64,000 nt of DNA, taken from Athripsodes cinereus (Eukaryota; Arthropoda; Insecta; Trichoptera; Leptoceridae). The notes below the pieces were generated by a model that did no database searches, was not told where the DNA came from, and saw nothing but the letters and a program-made list of their open reading frames with translations. Shown piece after piece: positions 46,715 to 58,536 of the stretch (positions are counted from its first letter, which is position 1; every line of letters starts with the position of its first letter). A program made the position numbers and the translations under genes. The stretch is taken from the NCBI GenBank assembly GCA_947579605.1, contig OX388317.1, positions 13,845,384-13,909,383 on the forward strand, in the 5' to 3' direction.

Positions 46715-46860
46715 ACGATGAGGTTTGCCATCCATCCTGAATGTCTTTCTTTTTTGTTGGCACGGAGAAGACGGTTGCATGTTTATTACATGCAGCTGAT
46801 TTGCTAGCTACCCTACGTGTGGGATATGCCGTGATTGTATAACAGTAGTAGTAGAAGTAC
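46715..46860 (+). repeat. SINE-B copy
   Basis: CGATGAGGTTTGCCATCCAT, TTGGCACGGAGAAGACGG, GCATGTTTATTACATGCAG and GTGGGATATGCCGTGATTG, with a GTAGTAGTAG tail. Colinear with the 39.5-kb copy over its full length. Confidence 0.8.
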
Positions 46861-47407
46861 TTATTAACAAATAATGATAAATAAACAGAACCTTTCTAAC
46901 ATATTCAAATAGCTATTCCTCTAGAGACTGAGAGAATAATTTATTATTTATTTATTTTTAAAACCTTTAAATTTCATGTCTGTTAAGTGAAATAAAATAA
47001 AAATATCAAAATATACCTCATTTTTATACACAACAAATATAGTAAAAAACATTTACAACAAAACAAAAAAATATGCCAAAGAAAATATATAACACATGAG
47101 TTCATACATTATAAATGATTCACATATCAGCTTGAAACAACTTTTTCTTAAGAATAATGTTATCATATTCTGTTCATATTATGATGTCAATACAAAATAT
47201 TATAAAAAAAAACAATGTGTAAAATAGCAAATCAAGTGAATCAATGTAGAAATAATTATAAGTCATTGTCAAACTCTTGACTAAGTTAGTCGAAACCAGG
47301 TTACTACATATATTATTAAATACAGTAAACCTCCAATTAGTTTGTTTATTTACCTTAATCAATAGGGAGTTTTACACAATAAACTCAATCAATAAATAAT
47401 TATAATC
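46861..47407. other. No gene seen
   Basis: AT-rich flank of the copia fragment. Confidence 0.5.
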
Positions 47408-47576
47408 TGTTATATTTTTGGGAAGAAAGATAGAGACACACAGTTAATAAACTGGTGCAACAACAGTTTATTAACACAACAATATTTTACATGATGAAGA
47501 AAGTTGTTCCTTTTACACAATTGCAACAATACATAATCCAAAGACAATAATATAAATTTACATAATATTACCAACA
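47408..47576 (-). repeat. 3' LTR of Ty1/copia element (169 bp)
   Basis: On the minus strand the LTR begins TGTTGGTAATATTATG right after a purine-rich AAGGAGGCG (polypurine tract) and ends AATATAACA, giving the TGTT...AACA termini typical of copia LTRs. An AATAAA-like AATAAACTG lies within it. No 5' LTR is present, so a target duplication cannot be read. Confidence 0.7.
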
Positions 47577-47668
47577 CGCCTCCTTAAATTTATATTCTTT
47601 ATTCTACAATACCATATCTTAGCTTATAACAACTATTTAATTTAAATTCCAAAATACATAACAATAAT

Positions 47669-48928
47669 TCAAACAATGTTCATCATTTCTCTAAACTTCA
47701 TAAACTTACTTTTACCCAAAGCTTTTGTAAATATATCTGCAATATTTTCATCAGTATTTACTTTAATCACATCAATAATTCCATCAACATAACATTCATT
47801 TACAAAGTGATAATGTACCTCAATATGTTTTGAGTTCTTAGTAAAATTTCCATATTTTGCTATAGCTAAAGCTCCTAAATTATCTTCATATATATTAATT
47901 GGTTTTTCTATATTAATATCAAATATTGGCAACAAACTCTTTATAAATTTTATTTCACTAACTGCCTCGGACAACGCTACATATTCAGCAAATGTAGAAG
48001 ATTTTGTAACACTACTTTGTTTCTTAGATTTCCAATATATAACATTACCATACAATCTTGTAATATAACCCGTAGTAGACTTTCTATCAATATTATCACC
48101 TGCCCAATCTGCATCTACAAAACAATCTAATATTTCAACATTTTCTTTACTCTTATAGATTAACTTTAAATTCTTAGTACAATACAAATATTTCAAAATT
48201 CTTAAGGCATATTTGAAATGAGTTTCATTACAACAATTTTGAAATCTGCTTAAGTAATTAACGCTAAAACTAATATCTGGTCTAGTTCCACAACTTATAT
48301 ACAATAATGAACCAATTAAATTTCTATACTTAATATCATTAACACTACTATTGTCACTTACTTCTAATTTTAAATTTATTTCCATAGGGGTAGTAATCCA
48401 TTTTGCATTCTCTATATTATATTTCTTTGCAAGAGATTCTATATAATTAGTTTGACTTAGTAGTATTTCTTTGTTTACATTATCATAATCAATTACAATT
48501 CCAACATAATTTTTAACCTGACCTAAGTCCTTCATCTTAAATCTATTAGCTAACAAACTCTTAACATAATCTATTTTATCTTTATTCTTACAACATATTA
48601 ACAAATCATCAACAAACAAAATAAGATAAATCTTGTCATCACCATCTATCTTAACATATAAACAATAATCATGTTCACTTCTTTTAAACTCTAAAGTATT
48701 TATAAATTCATTAAAACAATCATACCATGCTCTTGGACTTTCTCTCAATCCATACAATGCTTTGTACAGTCTACACACTCTATCTGTACCATCTCCATAT
48801 CCTTTTGGTTGTTTAACATAAACCTCTGACGTTACTTTTCCATTTAAAAAAGCTGTTTCTGCATCCATTTGTTCTACATATAAACCTTCTTTACAACAAT
48901 ATGATAATAATATTTTCAATGTTTGCAA
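47669..48928 (-). CDS. Ty1/copia polyprotein C-terminal half: RT and RNase H
   Basis: 419 uninterrupted codons. DAETAFLNG (about 22-30) is the first RT motif, FVDDLL (105-110) the catalytic RT box, DLGQVKNYVGI and TRPDISFSVNYLSRF are standard copia landmarks. RNase H follows with VDADWAGD (271-278), AEY (E315), YEDN (D349) and a KHIEVHYHFV block. Role in the family: copying the element RNA into DNA. Gag, protease, integrase and the first part of RT are missing. The frame starts at a TTG directly after a stop, so the copy is 5'-truncated. It has no decay in the retained part, suggesting recent arrival. Confidence 0.92.
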   Translation of the reverse strand: MQTLKILLSYCCKEGLYVEQMDAETAFLNGKVTSEVYVKQPKGYGDGTDRVCRLYKALYGLRESPRAWYDCFNEFINTLEFKRSEHDYCLYVKIDGDDKIYLILFVDDLLICCKNKDKIDYVKSLLANRFKMKDLGQVKNYVGIVIDYDNVNKEILLSQTNYIESLAKKYNIENAKWITTPMEINLKLEVSDNSSVNDIKYRNLIGSLLYISCGTRPDISFSVNYLSRFQNCCNETHFKYALRILKYLYCTKNLKLIYKSKENVEILDCFVDADWAGDNIDRKSTTGYITRLYGNVIYWKSKKQSSVTKSSTFAEYVALSEAVSEIKFIKSLLPIFDINIEKPINIYEDNLGALAIAKYGNFTKNSKHIEVHYHFVNECYVDGIIDVIKVNTDENIADIFTKALGKSKFMKFREMMNIV

Positions 48929-49072
48929 TCAGAATGGTATTGTGCACAAGCAATTTTGTCACGTTTGACACGTTGCTAGTTCTTCCAATAATTGGATATA
49001 TTTATATCTCTTAAAAAAAAGGAACATTTAATTAACACATATGATTTATACACACTTACACATACACACCAT
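48929..49072. other. Junction between copia and LINE fragments
   Basis: Unassigned sequence at the copia truncation point. Confidence 0.4.
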
Positions 49073-49262
49073 CATGCCACTTCTTTGCGGGGTAGGCAGA
49101 AAGAATTGAACGCCACTTCCTTCTATTCTTGCATATCTTTCACTTTTGTTAGTGTTATAAAATTCCTCATGCATGTTCTCCTTTTCAATGTACTCAACAC
49201 ATGGCCGTCCTGTAATTTTGCTTTAGATGATCTTGCCATTTGATCCTCGGCCTTCCACATCT
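49073..49262 (-). mobile_element. LINE-B2 3' fragment, degenerate
   Basis: Minus-strand order matches the 37.9- and 45.4-kb copies (IKWQD, DGHVLS, RACMR, EAK and LSAYP equivalents), but with frameshifts. It ends with CTGCCTACCCCGC and a CATGATG-type end. Confidence 0.7.
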
Positions 49263-50115
49263 CCGAGTTTTTATTGAGTTTAATAATAAAGATTCTTCTT
49301 TCTGTACTATCTTAAGTTCCCCAATTGCAAGCACTTACTTAAACAAATACTTCCCTATCTCCACTTCTTGGATATTTGTCCAGTCTCAGATGTTAGATTT
49401 GTCCATCTTCTGCTAACATCACTTATTACACAGATAATATTGTAATTCATTAATTTTGTCATTGAAATAAATAATCAGTCACATCTGTAAAAGAATATTA
49501 TATATTATAAAATACATTTTAGATAACTCTCTAATACAGATTTTATGAAAATTATTGTTCGTTTAGTGATACTTATAACAATCTTGGTACATTTTATTAG
49601 ATTATTAAAATATAATCCAAAAGGATTCATAATTATTTATTCCTATTAACTGGTTTTATTTTCTTGTTATATATAGATATAAATATGGATGAAATGTGTG
49701 TATTAAGTGCCTTATAAATTAAGTTTGAATAAAACACTGTAATGGTATTTGGCCTTATTTTTTTTTCTTCTATGATTTAAGTTACTTATATAGGTATGTA
49801 TTATGTGCTGTTGTATTTCAATTAACAAATAAATAAACTATAACCTTTATTAAAATGATACAATTCTCTCAATATTCTCATAGAAGCACAAGGCAGAAAC
49901 CAGATTCCTTTTCCTAGCCCTCAAATGTCCTTATCATGGAAATGAAAATAGGTAGTTGTCGTACTATTTATGATTTCTTTAACATCAAAAACGTTCTTAT
50001 CAATAGTTTATTGTTGTGCACTTTGTATTATTTCTGTAAAAAGGTAAAAACAAACATAGTTTTAGTATTTAGTTCGATACTAAATATCTAAGTATCTTTT
50101 TATAAATTACTCACT
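49263..50115. other. No gene seen
   Basis: AT-rich; nothing supported. Confidence 0.5.
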
Positions 50116-50575
50116 AATGTCGCATCTACAAACTTAATATTTTTAATATCAATAAATATCATGGTATTTTGAATGTCTAGCTTCAAAATAAAAAAACACA
50201 TCACTTCAGAATAATTAATTATATAATTTCAGTTTGTGAGTACTTCATATTTCAAGTAATGTTTTAAAATAAAACTGACACAATATGTAACAAAAATGTT
50301 ATACTTTATTGTGTTTTGAAAACATAACCTCAAATCATAATGTCGTTTTTATAATGTCGCATCAACAAACTTAATATTATCAATATCAATTAAATAATAC
50401 CACGGTTTTCGAATAGCTAGCTCCAACATAAATAGTAAAATACTTCAGAATGTAATTGTGTAATGTCAGTTTATAATTTGAGTTGTTTATAAACAAAACT
50501 GACTCCTGTAACAAATGTTATATTTACTTGTGTTTTTAAGGCATAACCTCAAACATTTCTTCGTAGAAACTAACG
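50116..50575. repeat. Diverged tandem duplication, unit about 237 bp
   Basis: AATGTCGCATC...ACAAACTTAATAT starts at 50116 and again at 50353. ACTTCAGAAT, GTCAGTTT/TTTCAGTTT, AACTGAC and CATAACCTCAAA then recur in the same order. The two units differ by many substitutions and small indels, so the duplication is old. There is no coding sequence. Two units of a satellite or of a non-coding element are both possible. Confidence 0.75.
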
Positions 50576-51927
50576 TATCATATTACTTAGTTCATTTTAT
50601 CTATTGATTTTATATGAATGTGTACATAAACATTATTATTACCTTTCATTTAGTCCAAAAATATTTGTTATAGTGTTCACTTTGCTTTACTCACTCTGTA
50701 CATAATATTGTGCGAAAGGCACCACTCACATTTGTACATAATATAATGTACCATATTTTATTATCATACTATGAAGTTTATTATTTTATAAAATGTAGTA
50801 GTTAAACAAATAATTCTGTACGGAACGCAGACTTTACAAAATAGACATAAATATCGCGTCTTTATTTTGTCAAAATATAAATGGCGTCGTTTCCAATATG
50901 TCAAATTATCGAGCGACGTGATTGGCCGACGTAGAATATTTATAAAACGATGTTGCCGTTAACAAAAAATAATGTTTTTTCGTTTCTTGAATCTTCATGT
51001 AACACGTTCAAATTATTTAAATATTGGTTAATTCGCGTAAAACATGTTGAAAAGTATTAAAAAAACACAAATTAAACTATTTTATGTAACGTACATTTAT
51101 AATGATACATTTACTCGAAATAAATTATCGATATTTTCTTAATTAATTTTAGTATGGCAATATAATAGAGTACACAATTTTGGCGGTAAAGAATATTTTC
51201 TTACCCTTTCAAACTGACGTAAAAAACGTATTTTTTATCTCATTCACACTTTTTTTTTACACTCTTTTTTGCTGTTTTTCTCGCTCCTCAAAAAGAAAGT
51301 ACGGCATTTAGTGGGTTTTTATTTCACATAGATACCTCATCTTGTAATGGTCAGGTCAATGGAACGCAAATTCCTTGAAATGGGAGAGTATAGCCCGGTC
51401 TTCCGTTAGTATGGAAATTCAAAAATCATTCTTATAAGATATAAGGATAAGGATTATACTAAATATCTTCGTTACAAGATGTTCGGACGTAGATTATTTT
51501 ATTTTATGAGTGAGATGTAACACTTTTGTATTCAATTTGGATGTAGGTACCTTTATTCTTCCATTTTTAACACTGTGTTTTACTTTACATATTTTAATTA
51601 CAAATAATACTTTTATTCATTTGACCTTAGAAGTAGAGTGTAAAAAAACTGAATTTTCATGTACAACATTTCAAATAAATTCTCAGTTGGATGAGGTCAT
51701 ATAGTTTGGTGCTGGAAGATTACAAAAAAAATATAATAACTCTATATTACAAAATGCCAATAGTATATGTTTTAATAATGTTCTAATTATATATAACGAA
51801 ATAGATCTATGCAAATGATAACAATTAATGTCCAAAGGAAAATTTATAGACGGAGCAGCAAATGATTTGTTATCCTGGAAATCTTTTCGTTTTCTATCAT
51901 GCATGTTTGTGCTCATAGTGGCTTCGA
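50576..51927. other. No supported gene; GC bump near 50860-50940
   Basis: GGCGTCGTTTCCAATATGTC and GAGCGACGTGATTGGCCGAC stand out against the AT background and include a CCAAT box in reverse (ATTGG). It may be a promoter or a repeat; no exon is attached. Confidence 0.3.
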
Positions 51928-52158
51928 TTATATTTCACGCCCGTTTCTTTGAAAAATTTCAGTCGTACCAACAACAAAAGCTCCGTTGTCCGTAACTCTA
52001 ATACCTACTTTCGATAAAATATGTGACATCACGACCGGAGTAGATAGAGGAGACCCTGTCCAGACTCGTGTTGGTGTGATATATTGTTTCATGGTGGTGT
52101 TATCAAATAAGTAACACGCTCCAATACATAATGTAAATATTTGAAAGAACTTATCAAA
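51928..52158. other. Bidirectionally open segment with splice-like edges
   Basis: Minus strand, after TTTTAATTAG: FDKFFQIFTLCIGACYLFDN, TTMKQYITPTRVWTGSPLS and TPVVMSHILSKVGIRVTDN, stopping at 51928. Plus strand, after TTGAAAAATTTCAG (to 51962): VPTTKAPLSVTLIPTF and CDITTGVDRGDPVQTRVG, stopping at 52114. The acceptor is better on plus, the frame longer on minus. Neither peptide is recognised. Confidence 0.28.
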
Positions 52159-53374
52159 CTAATTAAAATACATAGTGTTTACATAAAGCCCTTGCGACGA
52201 GGAGACTGAGTCTAGTTCAACAACAAAGTGTCAAGAACATGTTCAGAAATATATGGGACTAATATGAATAATATTACATTGCGACTCTTACGTACATACT
52301 TCTAAAAAGGATTATAATATTATTATATGTTGTTGTCTCTATGCTATCTACATCTCACGAGTAATAAATTATCATTCACGTTATATACGATGTGAAACAG
52401 TGAGGAATATAAGAGAACACTTTAATTGAATATTGAACACGAGTACATACATATATATTATAATTAAAGTTTTTTTACAATAGCAGTTATGTCGAAAATA
52501 TGTTTTATTCCTGAAACATATGTAAAAACTCTGGAATGGAATATTCTGAATATTGTGGAAAATTAAAAATTTTCAATACATAATTATTTTATTTATTTTT
52601 ATTCGAAGGTTACTTTTTCTACATTGATTTGTTTTTCATTCAAAACTTTACACGTAACTGATATCTAGCAAGCACACACGGAAGATACCACCGAAACCCG
52701 AAAAAGAAGAAACATTGACAAACGGCAATTTATATCGTTCATTTACATATTATATTGTTTTCAATAATTTATGACTGAGGATAATTACTGACTACACCCG
52801 AAATAACATCGAACTTCAATAATTAATAAGATGCGATTTAAAGAAACAATAGAAATATCGTAAGCAGATACCTTTACTTAGTTTGAATAGCCATATATTA
52901 TTTACTTTATCCAAATGTATTCATATTTTTCTTATGCAGAATGAAAGCTTACAAACCTAGGCTGTTATTTTTTCATTATTGTAAATGGCTCATCTTGTCT
53001 AAATGTCAAAAGGGAATTAGTATTGTAAATATACTGTATTTGTATAAAAGGACAATCTCATTGGGGGGGGGGGGGGTGGTATGTACATATTTAGGTTACA
53101 TAACTGTAAGGGAAGATTCGAATCAGTAGATATACATATATATACATTTTACAATTTATGTAGTAGGTATACGTTGCTTGCATGAAAAAAGCTTCTGTCT
53201 ACGCGATCTTTTAAATTGTTGTAGATTTGTAGATTGAGGACATAACATCGATATTGATTGTTTTCTTAGAGGTGGAAAAAAGACGAGACGAAGAAGAGTG
53301 CCTAAATTTATTCTCACATGACTGAAGATAATGAAGGCACAGAGAGGATGACCTATAAATTTATTATATACAAA
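52159..53374. other. No gene; G14 run at 53063-53076
   Basis: AT-rich sequence with an uninterrupted run of 14 G. Confidence 0.5.
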
Positions 53375-53430
53375 TAGCTTACTGATTACTCCACTTATGA
53401 GAAATGATGTGATGGTATAGAATTAGATGA
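53375..53430 (+). repeat. SINE-B 3' fragment, degenerate
   Basis: TACTCCACTTATGAGAAATG then ATGTGATGGTATAG matches the 3' end of the SINE-B copies. Confidence 0.45.
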
Positions 53431-54654
53431 ACTGAAGCTTTTCAAAATAACTGCAGTTGACGGTTTTCGAGGATTTTCGTTCTCATCTTTAAGTTGAATA
53501 AATATGAGAGTAACAACTGTCGTAACAATTAAATAAATATGAGAGTAGCAACTGTCAGAAGTAAGCTCGAGATTAACAAAATCTATCGTTTGCATAAAAT
53601 ATTTGTTTATTATTATTTTTTTAATATCGAAATTATTTGAGACTTTTTTGTTATTAAAAACTTCATTAACATTGTGTTAATGTAGATGTTTTGTTCAAAT
53701 ATGTGCGTTTTGTAAAATGAGGCATAAAAAGATATATTATATATTCCTTACGAAAATAACTTTCCAAATAAGCTTGTTTAATTCGTCTTGCTGAAATATT
53801 TCATCATAATCCTGTATTCTAACGGTCGAATCACTCACTATTCAGAAAGTCAAGTGGGGATATGCGATAGACTTTTAACAATAATTTTATTCGAGTTTGC
53901 GAATGCGAAGATGCTTCAAAGAAGAATAGATGAGTGAGAGGCAATTGACGCCACCATTATTGGACAGAAGACGCTGCCGGTGGTAGGTACATACTCAGAG
54001 TAGGTACTAACTTCTTATTATTATTATTATATTTTAGTATAACAAAGTTTAAAGTAACAAAGATTTTAAGAGAGCCTCGAGTGATGTCCCATTTATAAAG
54101 TAAATTCGAGCTTTCAAAGTTTTTTCTTATAACATAATCCAGAAGATTTGTGCATAGATCCACCGAAGAACTTCTACATATTTAATATCTTTCATTATAC
54201 ATAAAAATAAACTGTCTTCCAAATTATTATTTTTGAATGTATTACATTGTATGCTATTTGTGTATAAAAAGATAAACATATAGTTTTTGGAATCAAAATA
54301 TTTCTCTAAAGTCGCCATAATTTAGCATGATCTAGAATTTAAAAAAAAGCTTTGTAATGACAAATACGAGAAGATCATCATACATACCTATTTGTCATTA
54401 ATCGAACGTAAAAATATAATGCGTCAAAAAACTCAAAAAACGCTAAGCAATAGCTTGTAACATGATTTGAAACACGTATCTTGCGCTCAGGAATTCTAGA
54501 TTCTAAGTCATTAAATATTTTATTTTTATGGATACTATTATGCTTTTAATATACACGTAGGTATAGGTATATATGGATTTCTCTGAAGTTTTCGAGTATT
54601 CTGTAAAAAGGAGGTATAGTAAAAGATCACGCATAAGATATTTAAAATAAATAA
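53431..54654. other. No gene; short tandem copy at 53495-53560
   Basis: AATAAATATGAGAGTAACAAC recurs about 36 bp downstream. The remainder is AT-rich without features. Confidence 0.45.
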
Positions 54655-54785
54655 ATCAGCGATGAGCTATGCTACCGATCTTGAATATCATATTTTATAT
54701 AAGTACGGTTAGAACAACTGGTGTGCTTATTATACAAGTGGTAAGTCTTGTGGAAGATGCCGTCATGACATGAATAAAATTATTT
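54655..54785 (+). repeat. Diverged SINE-B copy
   Basis: AATCAGCGATGAGCTATGCT, TCTTGAATATC and GATGCCGTCATGACATG keep the order and spacing of the family. Confidence 0.5.
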
Positions 54786-55611
54786 TCATTACATTCTATT
54801 ATCATTATTATTATAATAATCCCAAAGAGTATATACTTTAAAATATTAGGAAAACTCCTTGAAGAATAGTCATCGCTGAAAGACTGGCGTCCTTGACTAT
54901 ATTTATAAGAATAAGTGGGTTGTTTATTTTCTCAATTCCCGGCTACTTTCACAACTACTACTTTACAATATTAATGATAGTGAATGAGGCTTTACGCTAG
55001 AGTGGTAATATTTGTAAGACATTTTTCAACGTCGACGTCCTTATTAACAGTCGCAATACATGCTTGTACATATATAAATAACAGTACATAATATAAAAAG
55101 TATTATGTAATACCTTGTGAAACCTACGCTATCCTTTCATTTCCGTGACGTTCGTCTCGATCTTACCTAACCTATTTGATATCCACAGAAATTAAAATCA
55201 AGGCACGAAATATAAAATAAATTAAAATGTACCAAAACGATATTTTACTGATGATTGTACTATTTATCAGTCTCAATACACTACCATATGATTAATATTT
55301 GAGGCATTCACTATATAACAATCCACAATTGGTTGTATTAGATGTTAATTGTTATAGGTGCCTATACTAACAAAATATCTATTTTGAAAAGAAATTCCAA
55401 AATTAATTGACAATTAAGATTATATCGATATTTTTTTAGTACATAATAATAAATTAACATGGTTATCTAAAACAACCAAAATATACTAGCATGATTAACT
55501 TATTCTATGAATGGAGTAACGTGTAGGCTCACAACATTGGTTTAATAGATAGAAGATCTTCACTAAACCATAAATTAGATATTCCAACAAAAAAGTATTT
55601 TTTTTCACATA
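54786..55611. other. No gene seen
   Basis: AT-rich; nothing supported. Confidence 0.5.
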
Positions 55612-55680
55612 AGTTCATAAGAACTTCTGGCTACCCCACCTGTAGGATATGACGTGATGGTATAAGAGTAGAAGTAGTCT
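55612..55680 (+). repeat. SINE-B 3' fragment
   Basis: TTCTGGCTACCCCACCTGTA, then GATATGACGTGATGGTATAA and a GTAG-type tail. It abuts the LINE-B1 copy that follows. Confidence 0.65.
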
Positions 55681-55686
55681 AGTGGC

Positions 55687-55892
55687 TTGATCACGTGGAC
55701 CAAATTCTTAAGGACGGACGCGTGCTGAGTAAGAGAAATCGGCGTGCATGTATGAGAAACTAGATGAATGTAGAGGAAGCGAAAGAAGTATGTAAGGATA
55801 GATCTATATGGCGTTCCGTTCTCTCTGCCTACCCCTCCTGGGACATGGCGTGAGGGTATAGTATAGTATAGTATAGTATAGTATAGTATAGT
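55687..55892 (+). mobile_element. LINE-B1 3' fragment with TATAG microsatellite tail
   Basis: Plus-strand frame: HVDQILKDGRVLSKRNRRAC, MRN, stop, MNVEEAKEVCKDRSIW, RSVLSAYPSWDMA, stop. The tail is seven TATAG units (to 55891). This is the best view of the LINE-B1 C-terminus, with one in-frame TAG. A short tandem tail is typical of RTE-like LINEs. Confidence 0.82.
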
Positions 55893-56071
55893 TTATAAAA
55901 ATATTAAATTATAAGATTGGCAACGTCTTAGCAGCAGGTCTTACCTAGTTTATATGTCCATAAAATCAATTTCCTTAAACAAATAAATATTAATAAAGTT
56001 GATTATTTATTTTTCATATTTCTGAAACCAAGAAAAAACTAATGGTGAAAAGTAAGAATAAGTATTTAATA
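55893..56071. other. No gene seen
   Basis: AT-rich spacer between two repeats. Confidence 0.5.
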
Positions 56072-56160
56072 TCCGTACCATCACGGCATTAATCATGAGT
56101 GTGGTAGCCAGCAGAATAATATGCATATAAATATTATGCATTTAAAAACATTCAGGTGGT
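56072..56160 (-). repeat. SINE-B copy, minus strand
   Basis: Minus strand: CACCTGAATGTTTT, GCATATTATTCTGCTGGCTA, then TAATGCCGTGATGGTACGG. Truncated and diverged. Confidence 0.6.
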
Positions 56161-56649
56161 CTATATCGCATCACAATAAATATCAAGCCTTTCTACAAGT
56201 AGGTACCTACCCATAACGACAATCTAAAAACTGTTTGTTAACTATAATAATATAGTTTTATTTATTTTCGTAGAGAGACTATTGATTGAGATAGAAAGTA
56301 GGTTGTAGGTAGATATAATTATTATTATGTTGTAGGTACTGATAAGTGATACTAGGACACAACAACGCCTCGCCCTCAGGGATTTATTGCAAACATTATT
56401 TATTGAACATTTATTTTTCGTATCCCACGTGATGTGTTTCACAGGCCCATTTGTCTGGATAATAATCTAGTATACAGTTTCACTAAATTCGTAGAAACAC
56501 TCGAGATTTTTGCTTGTTAAATTTTGAAGCCTTTAAGAACGGTTCCTTCACACTTCGATCGTTTAATCAAACCTTAAGAGAGTTTCTAATTTCAAGTCAA
56601 TTTATCTTGTTTTCTTATTTAATTAAATCTAAATAAATTAGGCGTAGGG
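56161..56649. other. No gene seen
   Basis: AT-rich; nothing supported. Confidence 0.5.
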
Positions 56650-56960
56650 TAGTAGTCCAGGGTAGGCGAAAAAAGGCAACTCCTTAAGAGAATCAGCCAA
56701 CAACGAGCTAACTGGATTGGCCACAACATCAGGCACCCAGGACTACTCATCGCCATAGCGGAGGGTAAGACCGAGGGGACAAATGGCAGAGGCCGACCAA
56801 GAGACGCATATATGGACCAACTGAAGAGGGACATGAACTGTGGCTCATACGTAGAGCTGAAAAGACTGGCTGAGAATAGAGACGAATGGAGAAGAAAAAC
56901 CAAACTCGTTGCAGACCAATCCAATGGATTGTAACTCATTATATATATATATATAATGGG
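56650..56960 (+). mobile_element. LINE-A 5'-truncated fragment
   Basis: Plus-strand reading parallels the 10.4-kb element from VGEKRQLLKRI through RANWIGHNIRHPGLLIAIAE and MDQLKRDM to the terminal QSNGL stop, then CTCATTATATATATATAT. The copy carries about the last 95 codons. The minus-strand open frame here is the antisense shadow. Confidence 0.88.
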
Positions 56961-57499
56961 AGTATGGAAAATCACTAACACAATCACTTGATATTAATTG
57001 ATTTATTATTATTAAACATAATTTGGTTTCATTGTAAACTAAAGAAACGACAAATTATGTTAATTATATCTATCTTTTCTTACATTCTGTCAAAAATTCC
57101 TCTCTTCATATCAAATCTCAATTTTAAACAAAACAATCAAAATGGAACAAATTCAAAATATTCTTACTACTAAGGGAAGTGCCTAGGTACTTATTTTAAA
57201 ATAAAACTAATCTAACAAAATAATAACCAAGGTAAGTACCTAGGCACTTTCTTACATATATATATATAAATAAATTATTCATCAAACACAATATACATTA
57301 TATAGGTACTGACATCTTTCGTTAATTATTTCTCAATAACTTAAGCGTTGTTTTTGGGTTTTGTTTTAAATACTTGTTTCGAAATTTCCAGATTTGTGAA
57401 TTAAGTACTAAATCTACAAGATCCTCATTGAAATTCATATCAATATGGGATACTTTCGTATAGGTAGGTACCTAATTTATGTAATGTATGTACCTACCA
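56961..57499. other. No gene seen
   Basis: AT-rich. AAGTGCCTAGGTACTTA (about 57178) and AAGTACCTAGGCACTTT (about 57234) form an inverted pair about 50 bp apart, suggesting a small foldback. Confidence 0.45.
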
Positions 57500-57555
57500 A
57501 ACAGTTGGTCCGCTGGTTACCCCACTTGTGGGAGGTGCCGTGATGGGATTAATCG
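57500..57555 (+). repeat. SINE-B 3' fragment
   Basis: GGTCCGCTGGTTACCCCACT, then GTGGGAGGTGCCGTGATGG. Matches the family 3' end. Confidence 0.65.
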
Positions 57556-57945
57556 ACAGATTGATTGACAGATGTCAAATTATAAAAATCGTGATCAAAA
57601 ATATAAAATTCACTTGTAGGTAACACTTGCATGATATCCGAGAGAACTTACAAACATGGATGTGCAGTATAAAAAATGGTTTCACTTAAAAATATTTGCT
57701 CAAAGTGGTTTCGCAATAACTTCTTGACTTGAATCGACTAATTATGTAATGCTAATGGGTTTACATATAATTTTGTTCATATATCACATATATGAACCAA
57801 TTTTGTTCCTCGTATATCTATTACGTGCTATGTATTCAGTATAAACAATTAAAGTCTACTAGAAATGAATAGAAATGAGAAATGAACCTGGCGAATTCAA
57901 GGCATTATGAATGTGTGATACCTTGAAAAAATGTTTAATGTAAAT

Positions 57946-57957
57946 ATATATTCGCAA
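57946..57957. repeat. Direct repeat flanking PAL-5
   Basis: ATATATTCGCAA, identical to 58525-58536 on the other side of the palindromic element. The CG-containing half makes coincidence unlikely. Confidence 0.75.
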
Positions 57958-58524
57958 TTCATTCACTGTGTCGGTGTTTAGGTAGTAGAATTCCATATCG
58001 AAATAAATAAAACAAGTGTTTTATTCTACTATTGATTTATTCGATGAGAGAGACGTCTTTCGTCTTATGAGGACATTGTCAATCTGATTTTAAAAATACA
58101 ACAATATTCATATATATAAAAATATTTACAATAGCAATGATAAGAGAGTATAGTATACCTTTTTACAATATCATTCTGATCATATACTTCCATTTTCAAA
58201 AATTCACCTTGTAAGAATACAACAACAACAATATAGGTTTAACCAGATTAATATAATACACTTTGCCTGTCCTTGTCATACAAATACATATACATTGTTA
58301 TCCCTTTCGCATGGTAATTAATAATTTCTTAGAATTAGTTACTGATACATACCACATTGTAATATTATACTATACTCTCTTATCATTGTTATTGTAAATA
58401 TTTTTATATATATGAATATTGTTGTATTTTTAAAATCAGATTGACAATGTCCTCATAAGACGAAAGACGTCTCTCTCATCGAATAAATCAATAGTAGAAT
58501 AAAACACTTGTTTTATTTATTTCG
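57958..58524 (+). mobile_element. Palindromic element PAL-5 (long form of PAL-2)
   Basis: A unique 5' flank (CATTCACTGTGTCGGTGTTT) is followed by arms of about 190 bp that pair from CGAAATAAATAAAACAAGTG inward to ATGATAAGAGAGTATAGTAT, and a central unpaired region. The arm includes GAGACGTCTTTCGTC and the TTGACAATGTCC core. The 15-kb copy is a shorter version in opposite orientation. There is no open reading frame of note, so it is non-autonomous. Borders are fixed by the 12-bp direct repeats. Confidence 0.82.
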
Positions 58525-58536
58525 ATATATTCGCAA

